From: Fodinibacter sp963833495
GTDB taxonomy: Bacteria; Actinomycetota; Actinomycetes; Actinomycetales; Dermatophilaceae
Assembly: GCA_963833495.1 (NCBI GenBank)
Contig: CAWHYJ010000013.1
Span: 1-64,000, forward strand
DNA: 64,000 nt
Reading direction: 5' to 3'
Made by a program: the position numbers and the translations under genes. Shown here in pieces: positions 34,787-42,610 of the stretch. Within the stretch, counting starts at the first letter, position 1, and each line of letters starts with the position of its first letter. The notes below the pieces were generated by a model that was given only the letters and a program-made list of their open reading frames with translations, was not told the origin of the DNA and made no database searches.

Positions 34787-35655
34787 TGAAGCCCGCCCTC
34801 CTGGTCGCCGCCCTCGTGGTGCTGCTCGGGTCGGGCTGCACGTCGGCGCACGCCGGAAAGGCCGGGGACGACGGGCGGATGCCGGTCTCGGCCGCCTTCT
34901 ACCCGTTGCAGTTCGTGGCCGAGCAGGTCGGTGGCGAGCACGTCCGGGTGACCGGGCTGACCAAGCCGGGCGTCGAGCCGCACGACCTCGAGCTGACCCC
35001 CAAGGCGGTGGGCTCGCTCGCTCAGGCGAAGGCCGTCGTCTACCTGGCCGGCTTCCAGCCGGCGGTCGACCAGGCCGTGCGCACCCAGGCGTCGGATGCC
35101 GGGTTCGACGTCGCGCCGGCTGCCCGCCTGACCGCCAAGGACCCGCACTTCTGGCTCGACCCGACCCGGCTCGCCGACGTCGCGACCGCCCTGGGTGACG
35201 ACCTCGCCCGGCGCGACCCCGCGAACGCCGCCGACTACCGCGACAACGCCGCAGCGCTCGTCGCCGATCTCGACCGGCTCGACGCCGAGTTCCGCACCGG
35301 CCTCGCGCGGTGCCGCACCCGTGAGCTCGTCACCGGCCACGCCGCCTTCGGCTACCTCGCCGACCGCTACGACCTGCACCAGGAGGGGGTCGCCGGCGTG
35401 AGCCCCGACATCGAGCCCGACGCCGCGACCCTGCGCGACCTCAGCGCCCACGTGCGCGAGGCCGGGGTCTCCACGGTCTACTCCGAGAGCCTGGTCTCCC
35501 CCGCCCTCGCGGAGACCGTCGCCCGCGAGGCCGGTGCCCGGGTCGCGGTGCTCGACCCGCTCGAGGGGATCACCGACGCGTCCAAGGGACGCGACTACCT
35601 CGAGGTGATGCGCGCGAACCTCGCCACGCTGCGCACCGGACAGGAGTGCCGATGA
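34786..35655 (+). CDS. znuA: Zinc ABC transporter substrate-binding lipoprotein
   Basis: Cluster A-I metal-binding lipoprotein of 289 residues. I start at the ATG at 34786: it gives a short signal peptide MKPALLVAALVVLLGSGC with the lipobox at residues 15-18, whereas the ATG at 34771 lies inside the operator. Metal-ligand histidines are visible in GVEPHDLEL, KDPHFWLDP and VTGHAAFGY. The histidine-rich loop of many ZnuA proteins is missing. First gene of a coupled operon (ATGA into znuC). Confidence 0.9.
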   Translation: MKPALLVAALVVLLGSGCTSAHAGKAGDDGRMPVSAAFYPLQFVAEQVGGEHVRVTGLTKPGVEPHDLELTPKAVGSLAQAKAVVYLAGFQPAVDQAVRTQASDAGFDVAPAARLTAKDPHFWLDPTRLADVATALGDDLARRDPANAADYRDNAAALVADLDRLDAEFRTGLARCRTRELVTGHAAFGYLADRYDLHQEGVAGVSPDIEPDAATLRDLSAHVREAGVSTVYSESLVSPALAETVAREAGARVAVLDPLEGITDASKGRDYLEVMRANLATLRTGQECR

Positions 35656-36461
35656 CCGACCTCGTCCCCCTCGTGCGCCTCCACGGCGCGTCCTTCGGCT
35701 ACGCCGACCGACGGGTGGTCTCCAACGCCGACCTCGAGCTGCACCAGGGCGAGGTCGTGGCCCTGCTCGGGCCCAACGGGTCGGGCAAGTCCACGCTCGT
35801 GCGCGGCATCCTCGGGCTCACCACCGCGCAGGGAGGCGACGTCGAGCTCTTCGGCACCCCGCGGGAGCGGTTCACCGAGCACACCCGCATCGGCTACGTG
35901 CCGCAGCGGCACTCGCTGTCGGCGTCCGTGCGGGCCACCGTCACCGAGATCGTCGAGGTGGGCCGGCTGCCGCACCGCCCCTGGTGGAAGCCTGCGTCCC
36001 GCAGCGACCGCGCGATCGTCCGCGAGGCGATCGCCGACGTCGGCCTCGGCGATCGGGCCAGCGAGGAGGTGGCGGCCCTGTCGGGCGGGCAGCAGCGCCG
36101 GGTGCTGATCGCCCGGGCGCTGGCCGGGCGCCCGGAGCTGCTCGTCATGGACGAGCCGACCGCCGGCGTCGACCATGCCAGCCAGGAGGCGCTCGCCGCC
36201 GTGCTGCAGCGGCTCGCCGACCGCGGCACCTCCATGCTCATCGTCACCCACGAGCTGTCAGCGCTCGAGGGCGTCGTGAGCCGCATCGTGTGCCTGGACT
36301 CCGGCCACGTCGACTTCGACGGCGACCCCGCCGCGTACGCCACCCACGTCGGCGGGCACTCCGCCGGCTCGGGCCACCACCACGACGACCGGGCGGCGCG
36401 CGCCGGCCACGTCATCGGCGCCGCGCCCCTCGACCCGGCCCCTCGGAAGGTGTCGCCGTGA
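35652..36461 (+). CDS. znuC: Zinc ABC transporter ATPase
   Basis: ATPase of 269 residues with Walker A GPNGSGKST, the signature LSGGQQRRVLIA and Walker B LLVMDEPTAGVD, the FeoB-unrelated metal-importer type (RIGYVPQRHS). It energises ZnuB. After the ATPase fold a histidine-bearing tail follows (HVGGHSAGSGHHHDD), unusual for ZnuC and possibly metal-sensing. It overlaps znuA by ATGA and znuB by GTGA. Confidence 0.92.
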   Translation: MTDLVPLVRLHGASFGYADRRVVSNADLELHQGEVVALLGPNGSGKSTLVRGILGLTTAQGGDVELFGTPRERFTEHTRIGYVPQRHSLSASVRATVTEIVEVGRLPHRPWWKPASRSDRAIVREAIADVGLGDRASEEVAALSGGQQRRVLIARALAGRPELLVMDEPTAGVDHASQEALAAVLQRLADRGTSMLIVTHELSALEGVVSRIVCLDSGHVDFDGDPAAYATHVGGHSAGSGHHHDDRAARAGHVIGAAPLDPAPRKVSP

Positions 36462-37444
36462 ACGACCTGCTCGCGCTCGACTTCATGCGCCAGGCCCTCC
36501 TGGCCGCCCTGCTGGCCGGCTTCGCCGCGCCGCTCGTCGGGGTCTTCCTCGTGCAGCGGCGGATGTCGCTCATCGGCGACGGCATGGGTCACGTCGCCCT
36601 GGCCGGCGTCGCCGTCGGGGTGCTCACCAACTCGGCCCCCGTGCTCACCGCCCTGGTCGCCGCGGTGCTCGCCGCGGTCGCCATCGAGCTGATCCGCGCC
36701 TCCGGCCGCACCAGCGGTGACACCGCGCTCGCCGTGATGTTCTACGGCGGCATCGCCCTGGGCGTGGTGCTGATCGCCCGGTCCAGCGCCGGCACCCCCG
36801 CCACGCTCACCAGCTACCTGTTCGGGGCCATCCTCACCACGACCACCGGCGACATCATCGTGTTCGCGGTGCTCGCGGCCGTGGTCCTCGCGACCACGCT
36901 GGTGCTGCGCCCGCGCTTCTTCGCCGTGGCCAACGACGAGGAGTACGCCCGCGCCCTCGGGATGCCGGTGCTCGGCTACAACGTCGTGCTCGCGGTTCTC
37001 ACCGCGGTGACCGTGGTGGTGTCGATGCGCATCGTCGGGCTGCTGCTGATCAGCGCGCTGATGATCCTGCCCAACGCCACCTCGCAGCTGTTCGCGCGCA
37101 GCTTCCGGTCGGCACTGTGGTGGGCGGTCGGCATCGGCGTCGCCTGCAGCGTCGGGGGCGTCGTGGTCTCCTACTACGCCGAGACGCCCTCGGGCGGGAC
37201 GATCGTGCTGCTGGCGGTGGCCGCCTTCCTCGTGGCGAGCACCGGTGCGGCCCTGACCGCGCGGGCCCGTCGCGCGGCGCACGCCCGCTCCGAGCGGCAC
37301 GACCACGAGCACGGCCCCGACTGCGGGCACCCCACGGTCGAGCACGGCGACCACGTCGACTACCTGCACGACGGCCACCGGCACGCCGCCCACGAGGAGC
37401 ACTACGACGAGCACGGCCAGCACGCGGAGGTGGAGTCGCGATGA
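36458..37444 (+). CDS. znuB: Zinc ABC transporter permease with histidine-rich tail
   Basis: Metal-importer permease of 328 residues with about eight helices; GDGMGHVALAGVAVGVL and MRIVGLLLISALMILPNATS are conserved family stretches. The last 50 residues are hydrophilic and hold 14 histidines (HDHEHGPDCGH, HDGHRHAAHEEHYDEHGQH). By topology this tail is probably cytoplasmic, where it could receive or buffer zinc after import. GTG start overlapping znuC; ATGA into the regulator gene. Confidence 0.92.
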   Translation: MNDLLALDFMRQALLAALLAGFAAPLVGVFLVQRRMSLIGDGMGHVALAGVAVGVLTNSAPVLTALVAAVLAAVAIELIRASGRTSGDTALAVMFYGGIALGVVLIARSSAGTPATLTSYLFGAILTTTTGDIIVFAVLAAVVLATTLVLRPRFFAVANDEEYARALGMPVLGYNVVLAVLTAVTVVVSMRIVGLLLISALMILPNATSQLFARSFRSALWWAVGIGVACSVGGVVVSYYAETPSGGTIVLLAVAAFLVASTGAALTARARRAAHARSERHDHEHGPDCGHPTVEHGDHVDYLHDGHRHAAHEEHYDEHGQHAEVESR

Positions 37445-37851
37445 CCGACCAGCTCTCGGGCGAGCGCCGGCCGACCCGCCAGCGGGCGGCCATAGCGCAG
37501 GCCCTCACCGGCTCGGCGGAGTTCCGCTCCGCCCAGGAGATCCACGCCGCCCTCGCCGGGTCGGGCACCCGGGTCGGCCTCGCGACGGTGTACCGCAACC
37601 TCCAGGCGATGGCCACCGACGGCGAGGTCGACGTCATCCGAACCCCCGAGGGCGAGGCCGTCTACCGCTCCTGCTCGACCGACCACCACCACCACGTCGT
37701 GTGCCGGTCGTGCGGCCTCGCGGTCGAGGTGACCGGGGATGCCGTGGAGCGCTGGGCCGAGGCGGTGGCCGCGGCGCACGGCTTCACGCACGTGCGGCAC
37801 ACCGTCGAGATGGACGGGCTCTGCCCGGACTGCTCGGCCGGGCGAGCCTGA
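37441..37851 (+). CDS. zur: Fur-family zinc uptake regulator
   Basis: A 136-residue Fur-family repressor. The winged helix is RPTRQRAAIAQALTG ... LATVYRNLQAMATDGEV; the metal sites include STDHHHHVVCRSCG and a second CxxC near the end (LCPDCSAG), which form the structural zinc site. Fourth gene of the znuACB operon and the obvious ligand for the two operator boxes, so the operon is probably autoregulated. Zur rather than Fur is inferred from the context. Confidence 0.88.
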   Translation: MTDQLSGERRPTRQRAAIAQALTGSAEFRSAQEIHAALAGSGTRVGLATVYRNLQAMATDGEVDVIRTPEGEAVYRSCSTDHHHHVVCRSCGLAVEVTGDAVERWAEAVAAAHGFTHVRHTVEMDGLCPDCSAGRA

Positions 37852-37854
37852 GGC

Positions 37855-38508
37855 TCAGAACGCCGACACCGACTCCGGTGCCCGCTGCGGCCGGCTGAGG
37901 GCGCGCAACACCGCACCCTGGCCGTGCCGTTCGGCGGCGACGGACGCGAGGAGGGCGAGCACGGCATCCGCCGCCTCATCGGGAAACACCGGGGTCTCTA
38001 CGCCGACGCTGGCCGCGAGGTCGTCGGCGTGCACGAGCACCTCCATCGCACGGGTCAGGACGAAGTCGGCACTCGACAGCGACCAGCCCTGCCACGGGAT
38101 GAGGACCGTGTCGGGGTGCCGCTCGCCGGCAAGCAGCGGCGCGAGCGTCGCCGGCAGGGCCGCGAGGTCGGCAGCCACCCGCTCCCCCAGGTCGGCCGGC
38201 CCGGATGCGGCGTACTCGTCGGCAGAGGCGCGCACGCCGACGTTCGCCTCGCTGTCCAGGCCGGTGTGCACCCAGGCGGCCCGGCGGTAGTGCTCGAGCA
38301 CCGTGATCGGCGGCTCGTCGTGCGGGGCCGCGGCAAAGAGCAGCACGACGTTCGCGGCCTGGCCGGCGAGGTGGTTCGCCAGGCCACCGACCGTCATCCC
38401 GGCGCAGGCGCTCTCGTGCGCCCATCGTTCGGAGACCGACGGGTGACGGATGAGGTCGGCCGCCACGCGCGCCACCTCGGGGAACAGCTCGACGACTCGC
38501 TCGGCCAT
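37855..38508 (-). CDS. Maleylpyruvate isomerase / mycothiol-dependent DinB-fold protein
   Basis: A 217-residue four-helix-bundle protein. HESACAGMTVGGLANHLAGQ is the N-terminal helix with the first metal histidine and TRAMEVLVHADDLAASVG carries the later metal ligands of the maleylpyruvate isomerase N-domain family, whose members often use mycothiol. The actual reaction is unknown. TAGCGT lies 6 nt above the ATG. It meets the zur gene tail to tail with 3 bp between. Confidence 0.82.
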   Translation of the reverse strand: MAERVVELFPEVARVAADLIRHPSVSERWAHESACAGMTVGGLANHLAGQAANVVLLFAAAPHDEPPITVLEHYRRAAWVHTGLDSEANVGVRASADEYAASGPADLGERVAADLAALPATLAPLLAGERHPDTVLIPWQGWSLSSADFVLTRAMEVLVHADDLAASVGVETPVFPDEAADAVLALLASVAAERHGQGAVLRALSRPQRAPESVSAF

Positions 38509-38514
38509 GGAGCG

Positions 38515-38520
38515 ACGCTA
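38515..38520 (-). promoter_or_regulatory. -10 box TAGCGT for the isomerase-like gene
   Basis: TAGCGT on the minus strand ends 6 nt before the ATG at 38508; leaderless geometry. Confidence 0.5.
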
Positions 38521-38535
38521 GCGGCCGCTGCCGCC

Positions 38536-39324
38536 CTATGCCGTCGGAGCGTCGACCGCACCGCCATAACGTCGCTCGCGGTCGACGTAGGACTGGATGG
38601 CGGCCCACAGGTCGCGCCGGTCGTAGTCGGGCCAGAGCCGGTCCTGGAAGACCATCTCGGCGTAGGCGCTCTGCCAGAGCAGGAAGTTGCTGGTGCGCTG
38701 CTCCCCCGAGCTGCGCACGAACAGGTCGACGTCGGGCATGTCCGGCTCGGGCAGGTAGCGGGCCACGGTCTTCTCGTCGACCGAGCGCGGCTTGAGCCGG
38801 CCGCGGGCGACGTCCTCGGCGAGCCGCTGAACGGCATCCCCGATCTCGGCCCGGCCGCCGTAGTTGACGCAGAAGTAGAGGGTGAGACCGGTGTTGTTGC
38901 GGGTGAGCTCCTGGGCGACCTCGAGCTCCTTGATCACCGAGCCCCACAGCCGCGGGCGCCGACCGACCCAGCGCATGCGCACGCCCCACTCGTGCAGCTG
39001 GTCGCGGCGGCGGCGGATGACGTCGCGGTTGAAGCCCATGAGGAACTTGACCTCGTCGGGGCTGCGCTTCCAGTTCTCGGTCGAGAACGCGTAGGCCGAC
39101 AGGTGGGTGACCCCCACCTCGATGGCGCCGGCGACGACGTCGAGCAGCGCGGCTTCTCCAGCCTCGTGCCCACTGGTGCGCGGCAGGCCGCGCTGGTTGG
39201 CCCAGCGGCCGTTTCCGTCCATGACGACGGCGACGTGGCGGGGCAGCTTGTCGACCGCGATGGCGGGGGGCCGGGCCCCGCTGGGGTGCCCGAAGGGCGG
39301 CGGGTAGGGGCTCCGCACGCTCAC
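38536..39324 (-). CDS. uppS: Isoprenyl transferase (undecaprenyl diphosphate synthase type)
   Basis: cis-prenyltransferase of 262 residues making the polyprenyl diphosphate carrier for cell-wall precursors. VVMDGNGRWANQRGL contains the catalytic aspartate; AFSTENWKRSPDEV, FCVNYGGRAEI and DLFVRSSGEQRTSNFLLWQ are conserved substrate-binding regions. I use the GTG at 39324, which overlaps the recO stop (GTGA); an upstream ATG would lie 45 bp inside recO. Confidence 0.95.
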   Translation of the reverse strand: MSVRSPYPPPFGHPSGARPPAIAVDKLPRHVAVVMDGNGRWANQRGLPRTSGHEAGEAALLDVVAGAIEVGVTHLSAYAFSTENWKRSPDEVKFLMGFNRDVIRRRRDQLHEWGVRMRWVGRRPRLWGSVIKELEVAQELTRNNTGLTLYFCVNYGGRAEIGDAVQRLAEDVARGRLKPRSVDEKTVARYLPEPDMPDVDLFVRSSGEQRTSNFLLWQSAYAEMVFQDRLWPDYDRRDLWAAIQSYVDRERRYGGAVDAPTA

Positions 39325-40046
39325 CGCTCCACCATACGGAGGCTGCGGATGCCGCGTTCGAGGTGCCACTGCAGGAACGCCGCGGTCAGGCCGCTGCCCT
39401 CCCGCCGGTGCTGCGGGTCCGACGCGTCGGCCACCGCCCAGTCACCGGCCAGCAGGGCACTGAGGAGCAGGAAGGTCTCGGGGGCGGGCGCGGCGGAGCC
39501 GGGTGGGCGGCACGCCGGGCAGACCGCACCACCGGCCACCACGTGGAAGCCGCGGTGGGGGCCGGGCGCACCGCACTTCGCGCAGTCGGAGAAGCTCGGC
39601 GCCCAGCCGGCGACCGCCAGCGCTCGCAGCAGGTAGGCGTCGAGCACGAGGTTCGGGTCGTGCTCCCGGCCGGCGAGCGAGCGCAGCGCCCCGGCGAGCA
39701 GGAGGTACTGCTGCAGGGCGGGTTCGCGCTCCTCGGTGAGCCGGTCACAGGTCTCGAGCACGGCTGTCGCCGTGGTGTAGCTCGGGTAGTCGCGGGCGAT
39801 CGCGTCGCCCCACGGGTCGAGCGTCTCGATCTGGGTCACCGTGTCGAGGCTGCGTCCCTCGTAGCACTGGATGTCGACGTGCATCGCGGGCTCGAGCCGG
39901 CTGCCGAAGCGCGACTTGGTGCGGCGCACCCCCTTGCCGACCGCGCGCACCTTGCCCAGGCGTCGGGTGAGGAGGGTGACGATGCGGTCGGCCTCACCCA
40001 GCTTCTGGGTGCGCAGGACGATCGCCTCGTCGCGGTAGAGGGGCAC
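39321..40046 (-). CDS. recO: DNA repair protein RecO
   Basis: A 241-residue recombination mediator that helps RecF/RecR load RecA on gapped DNA. The N-terminal OB fold begins YRDEAIVLRTQKLGEADRIVTLLTR; a helical core follows, and a four-cysteine zinc motif is visible (CAKCG ... CPACR). The GTG start has GACAAT 6 nt above. Coupled to uppS, the conserved actinobacterial pair. Confidence 0.94.
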   Translation of the reverse strand: MPLYRDEAIVLRTQKLGEADRIVTLLTRRLGKVRAVGKGVRRTKSRFGSRLEPAMHVDIQCYEGRSLDTVTQIETLDPWGDAIARDYPSYTTATAVLETCDRLTEEREPALQQYLLLAGALRSLAGREHDPNLVLDAYLLRALAVAGWAPSFSDCAKCGAPGPHRGFHVVAGGAVCPACRPPGSAAPAPETFLLLSALLAGDWAVADASDPQHRREGSGLTAAFLQWHLERGIRSLRMVER

Positions 40047-40074
40047 CGCACCATTGTCGGTGCTTCCCGCGCAA

Positions 40075-40097
40075 TCGGCGGGATGCCGGGCCGCCGA
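40075..40097 (-). terminator. Hairpin between alkA and recO
   Basis: TCGGCGG and CCGCCGA form a 7-bp stem; the 9-nt loop contains the iterated heptamer. It lies 20 bp beyond the alkA stop and just above the recO promoter region. Confidence 0.45.
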
Positions 40098-40116
40098 CCG
40101 CTCGGCGAGCTGGTGC

Positions 40117-41043
40117 TCACGAGGGTGGGTCGATGGCGTGGTGGGTCCACAGGTGGAGCACGGCGAGTGAGCGGTGGGGACGCCATGCCTCGGATGCCGT
40201 CGCGGCCTGTCGCGCGGTCACCCCACCGAGCGCCTTGCGCAGCACGAGGTCGCCGGGGAGGAACACGTCGGGGTCGCGCAGGGCACGCAGGGCCACCAGG
40301 TCGGCGGTCCACGGCCCGACGCCCGGAAGGGCGAGCAGCATGGCCCGGGTGAGCCTGTGGTCGGTCGGGTCGAACCGCAGGGTGCCTTCGGAGACGGCCT
40401 CGCCCATCGCGACGACCGTGCGGGCGCGAGCGCCGGTGATGCCGACGCTGTGCTGCAGGTCGACCGGGTCGAGGGCGGCGAGCACCTCTGGGCTCGGGAA
40501 CGAGCGCAGTCCTTCGAGTTGGGTGCTCAGGTGGCTGCCCCGGCGACCGGCTGAGCACCCGACTCCCGGATCTGTGCCGTAGGCGGCGACGAGGCGGGCG
40601 GCGAAGACCCTCCCCGCCGCGAGCGAGACGTGCTGGCCGAGCACCACGAGCACGGCGGTCTCGAACGGGTCGGTGCTGCCGGGAACCCGCAGGTGCGGTC
40701 GGGCCCTGACCAGCGCCCCGAGCACCGGGTCGTCCGCGAGGGCTGCGACACCGGGCGCCGGGTCGGCGTCGAGACCGAGCCACCGGCGGCCGACAGCGGT
40801 GGCCGCGTCGACGGCATCCGGTGGACCGTCGGCAACGACGTCCGGGATGCCGACGGCGCCCGGGGGCAGCGTCACGGTGAGGAGGCTGCGCCCGCGCATG
40901 GCTGGGACGAACCGCCGGTGCCGGGTGGAGCCGTCGTCGAGGGCGTCGACCTCGTCGAGCCCCGGAACGGCGTGCGCCACGAAGAACGCCCGCAGCGCCG
41001 GCAGGTCGACGAGGTCCGTGGTCACCCGGCGATCAAACCCCAT
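40117..41043 (-). CDS. alkA: DNA-3-methyladenine glycosylase II (AlkA)
   Basis: HhH-GPD glycosylase of 308 residues that removes alkylated bases. An AlkA N-terminal domain (about 1-115) is followed by the HhH core; the hairpin and catalytic aspartate are in ALPGVGPWTADLVALRALRDPDVFLPGD (about residues 240-270), and FETAVLVVLGQHVSLAAGRVFAARL is the usual domain opening. It lacks the Ada-type methyl-acceptor module often fused in actinobacteria. An AlkB-like gene lies about 0.8 kb away. Confidence 0.9.
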   Translation of the reverse strand: MGFDRRVTTDLVDLPALRAFFVAHAVPGLDEVDALDDGSTRHRRFVPAMRGRSLLTVTLPPGAVGIPDVVADGPPDAVDAATAVGRRWLGLDADPAPGVAALADDPVLGALVRARPHLRVPGSTDPFETAVLVVLGQHVSLAAGRVFAARLVAAYGTDPGVGCSAGRRGSHLSTQLEGLRSFPSPEVLAALDPVDLQHSVGITGARARTVVAMGEAVSEGTLRFDPTDHRLTRAMLLALPGVGPWTADLVALRALRDPDVFLPGDLVLRKALGGVTARQAATASEAWRPHRSLAVLHLWTHHAIDPPS

Positions 41044-41217
41044 ACCGCTGGGTCGCGGCGGAGGTTCACCGCGGGGAGGACGTCGTGGTCCGTGTCACGC
41101 ACGTCGTCGCGTACCAGCGGGGCTGGAGCTGCACGTCCACGGCTTGGGGCCTACGGTTCGTCGCTGGCGATCACCTTCGACGACGAGCCCGAGCCCCGCG
41201 GACGACTGACCGCCGGC

Positions 41218-41778
41218 TCAGGCGAAGTCGGTCGACGCGAGCTCGGTGGCACCCTGCTCGATCGCGTCGAGGACGCAGCCCACGACGACCTCCGGGTCGA
41301 GCCCGCGAGCCAGCCTCGGCGCGGTGCCGGCGAGCGGGCGCCCGGCCAGGCCGGTCTCGGTGTGCGGGGGCCGCACGTCGATGACGTCGACCCCGGCCCG
41401 GCGCAGCTCGCGCGCCAGCGCCCGGTCTGCCGCGGTGAGCGCCGCCTTGCTCGCCGCGTAGGCCGCCATCCCGGGCAGGGGGGTCTCGGCCACCACGGCA
41501 CTGAGCTGCACCACGAACCCACGGCGCTCGGCGAGCGCCGGCACGACGCGACGCAGCAGGAACAGCGGGCCGAGCACGTTGGTGAGGAAGAGCTCCTCGA
41601 GCACCTCGTCGCCGGTGTCGAGCAGCGCCCCGAACGCCACCACGCCCGCCGCGTTGACCAGCCCGTCGAGGTGGCCGTGCCGCTCGACGGCGGCAGCGAC
41701 CACCCGGTCCCCGAGGCCCGCGTCGGCCACCTCACCGACGACCGCGACGACGAGTCCGGGCAGGGGGTGGGCGCTCAT
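41218..41778 (-). CDS. Short-chain dehydrogenase lacking its nucleotide-binding N-terminus
   Basis: A 186-residue SDR-like protein. The middle and end of the fold are present: HLDGLVNAAGV (NAG motif), VVQLSAVVAETPLPGMAAYAASKAAL (catalytic S, Y and K) and the following VDVIDVRPPHTETGLAG. However, the TGxxxGIG cofactor loop and first beta-alpha unit, about 50 residues, are missing; no upstream frame supplies them. It is therefore truncated and probably inactive, or it binds cofactor differently. The break lies next to a 20-bp palindrome. Confidence 0.65.
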   Translation of the reverse strand: MSAHPLPGLVVAVVGEVADAGLGDRVVAAAVERHGHLDGLVNAAGVVAFGALLDTGDEVLEELFLTNVLGPLFLLRRVVPALAERRGFVVQLSAVVAETPLPGMAAYAASKAALTAADRALARELRRAGVDVIDVRPPHTETGLAGRPLAGTAPRLARGLDPEVVVGCVLDAIEQGATELASTDFA

Positions 41779-41788
41779 CCCCCCAGCC

Positions 41789-41808
41789 CACGGCATCCGG
41801 ATGCCGTG
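41789..41808. repeat. 20-bp perfect palindrome made of two iterated octamers
   Basis: CACGGCATCCGGATGCCGTG is perfectly self-complementary and joins two copies of the iterated heptamer head to head. It sits between the truncated SDR gene and the alkB promoter and could act as a protein-binding site or cruciform. Confidence 0.7.
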
Positions 41809-41866
41809 CACAAGCGGTCTGCAAGGTTGGTGGCTTCGTTCGCTGGACACGTGTTCGATTGCTGTC

Positions 41867-41872
41867 TACGCT
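41867..41872 (+). promoter_or_regulatory. -10 box TACGCT for the AlkB-like gene
   Basis: TACGCT ends 6 nt before the GTG at 41879, which is why that GTG is preferred to the one 3 nt earlier. Confidence 0.5.
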
Positions 41873-41878
41873 GACGTG

Positions 41879-42502
41879 GTGACCGAACTACAGGGGTCGC
41901 TGCTCGACCTGTCCGACGAGGTCGTCGTGTACCCGCTGCGCGGGGTGCGCCGCACGCACCTCAGCCACGGTGCCTGGGTCGACGTGATGACCGGCTTCGT
42001 CGGGGGCGCCGACCGGCTGTACGCCGCGCTGCGCCGCGAGGTGCCCTGGCAGGCCGAGCGACGACAGATGTACGACTCGGTCGTCGACGTCCCCCGCCTG
42101 CTGCGGTTCTACGGCGAGCGCGAGCCGCTCCCCCATCCGGCCCTCGACGAAGCGCGCGACGCCCTGTGCGCCTACTACGCCGACGAGCTCGGCGAGCCGT
42201 TCACGACGGCCGGGCTGTGTCTCTACCGCGACGGGCACGACTCGGTGGCCTGGCACGGTGACCGGATCGGCCGCTCGCGCGACTCCGACACCATGGTCGC
42301 GATCCTCTCGGTCGGTGCACCGCGCGACCTCGTGCTGCGCCCCCGCGGTGGGGGAACCTCGGTCAAGGTGCCCGCCGGCCACGGCGACCTGGTCGTCATG
42401 GGCGGCTCCTGCCAGCGCACCTGGGACCACTGCGTGCCCAAGACCGCCAAGCCGGTCGGGCCGCGGATCTCCGTGCAGTTCCGCACTGCCGGGGTGCGCT
42501 GA
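41879..42502 (+). CDS. alkB: AlkB-like 2-oxoglutarate/Fe(II) dioxygenase
   Basis: A 207-residue dioxygenase expected to repair N-alkylated bases by oxidative demethylation. Iron ligands are H126-x-D128 and H184 (AWHGDRIG, TWDHCVP); the 2-oxoglutarate arginines are R196 and R202 in PRISVQFR. LCLYRDGHDSVAWHGD is the substrate-lid region typical of AlkB. With alkA it makes an alkylation-repair neighbourhood, although the two have separate promoters. Confidence 0.9.
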   Translation: MTELQGSLLDLSDEVVVYPLRGVRRTHLSHGAWVDVMTGFVGGADRLYAALRREVPWQAERRQMYDSVVDVPRLLRFYGEREPLPHPALDEARDALCAYYADELGEPFTTAGLCLYRDGHDSVAWHGDRIGRSRDSDTMVAILSVGAPRDLVLRPRGGGTSVKVPAGHGDLVVMGGSCQRTWDHCVPKTAKPVGPRISVQFRTAGVR

Positions 42503-42610
42503 GACGACACCGCCGCGACGAGCGGGTGGGCACTCCCGCCTCCGGTTGCGGGACGGGCACTGACGGTGGAGCCTCGGGCTAGCCCGTCGTCGTCCACGAG
42601 AGGTACTCCC

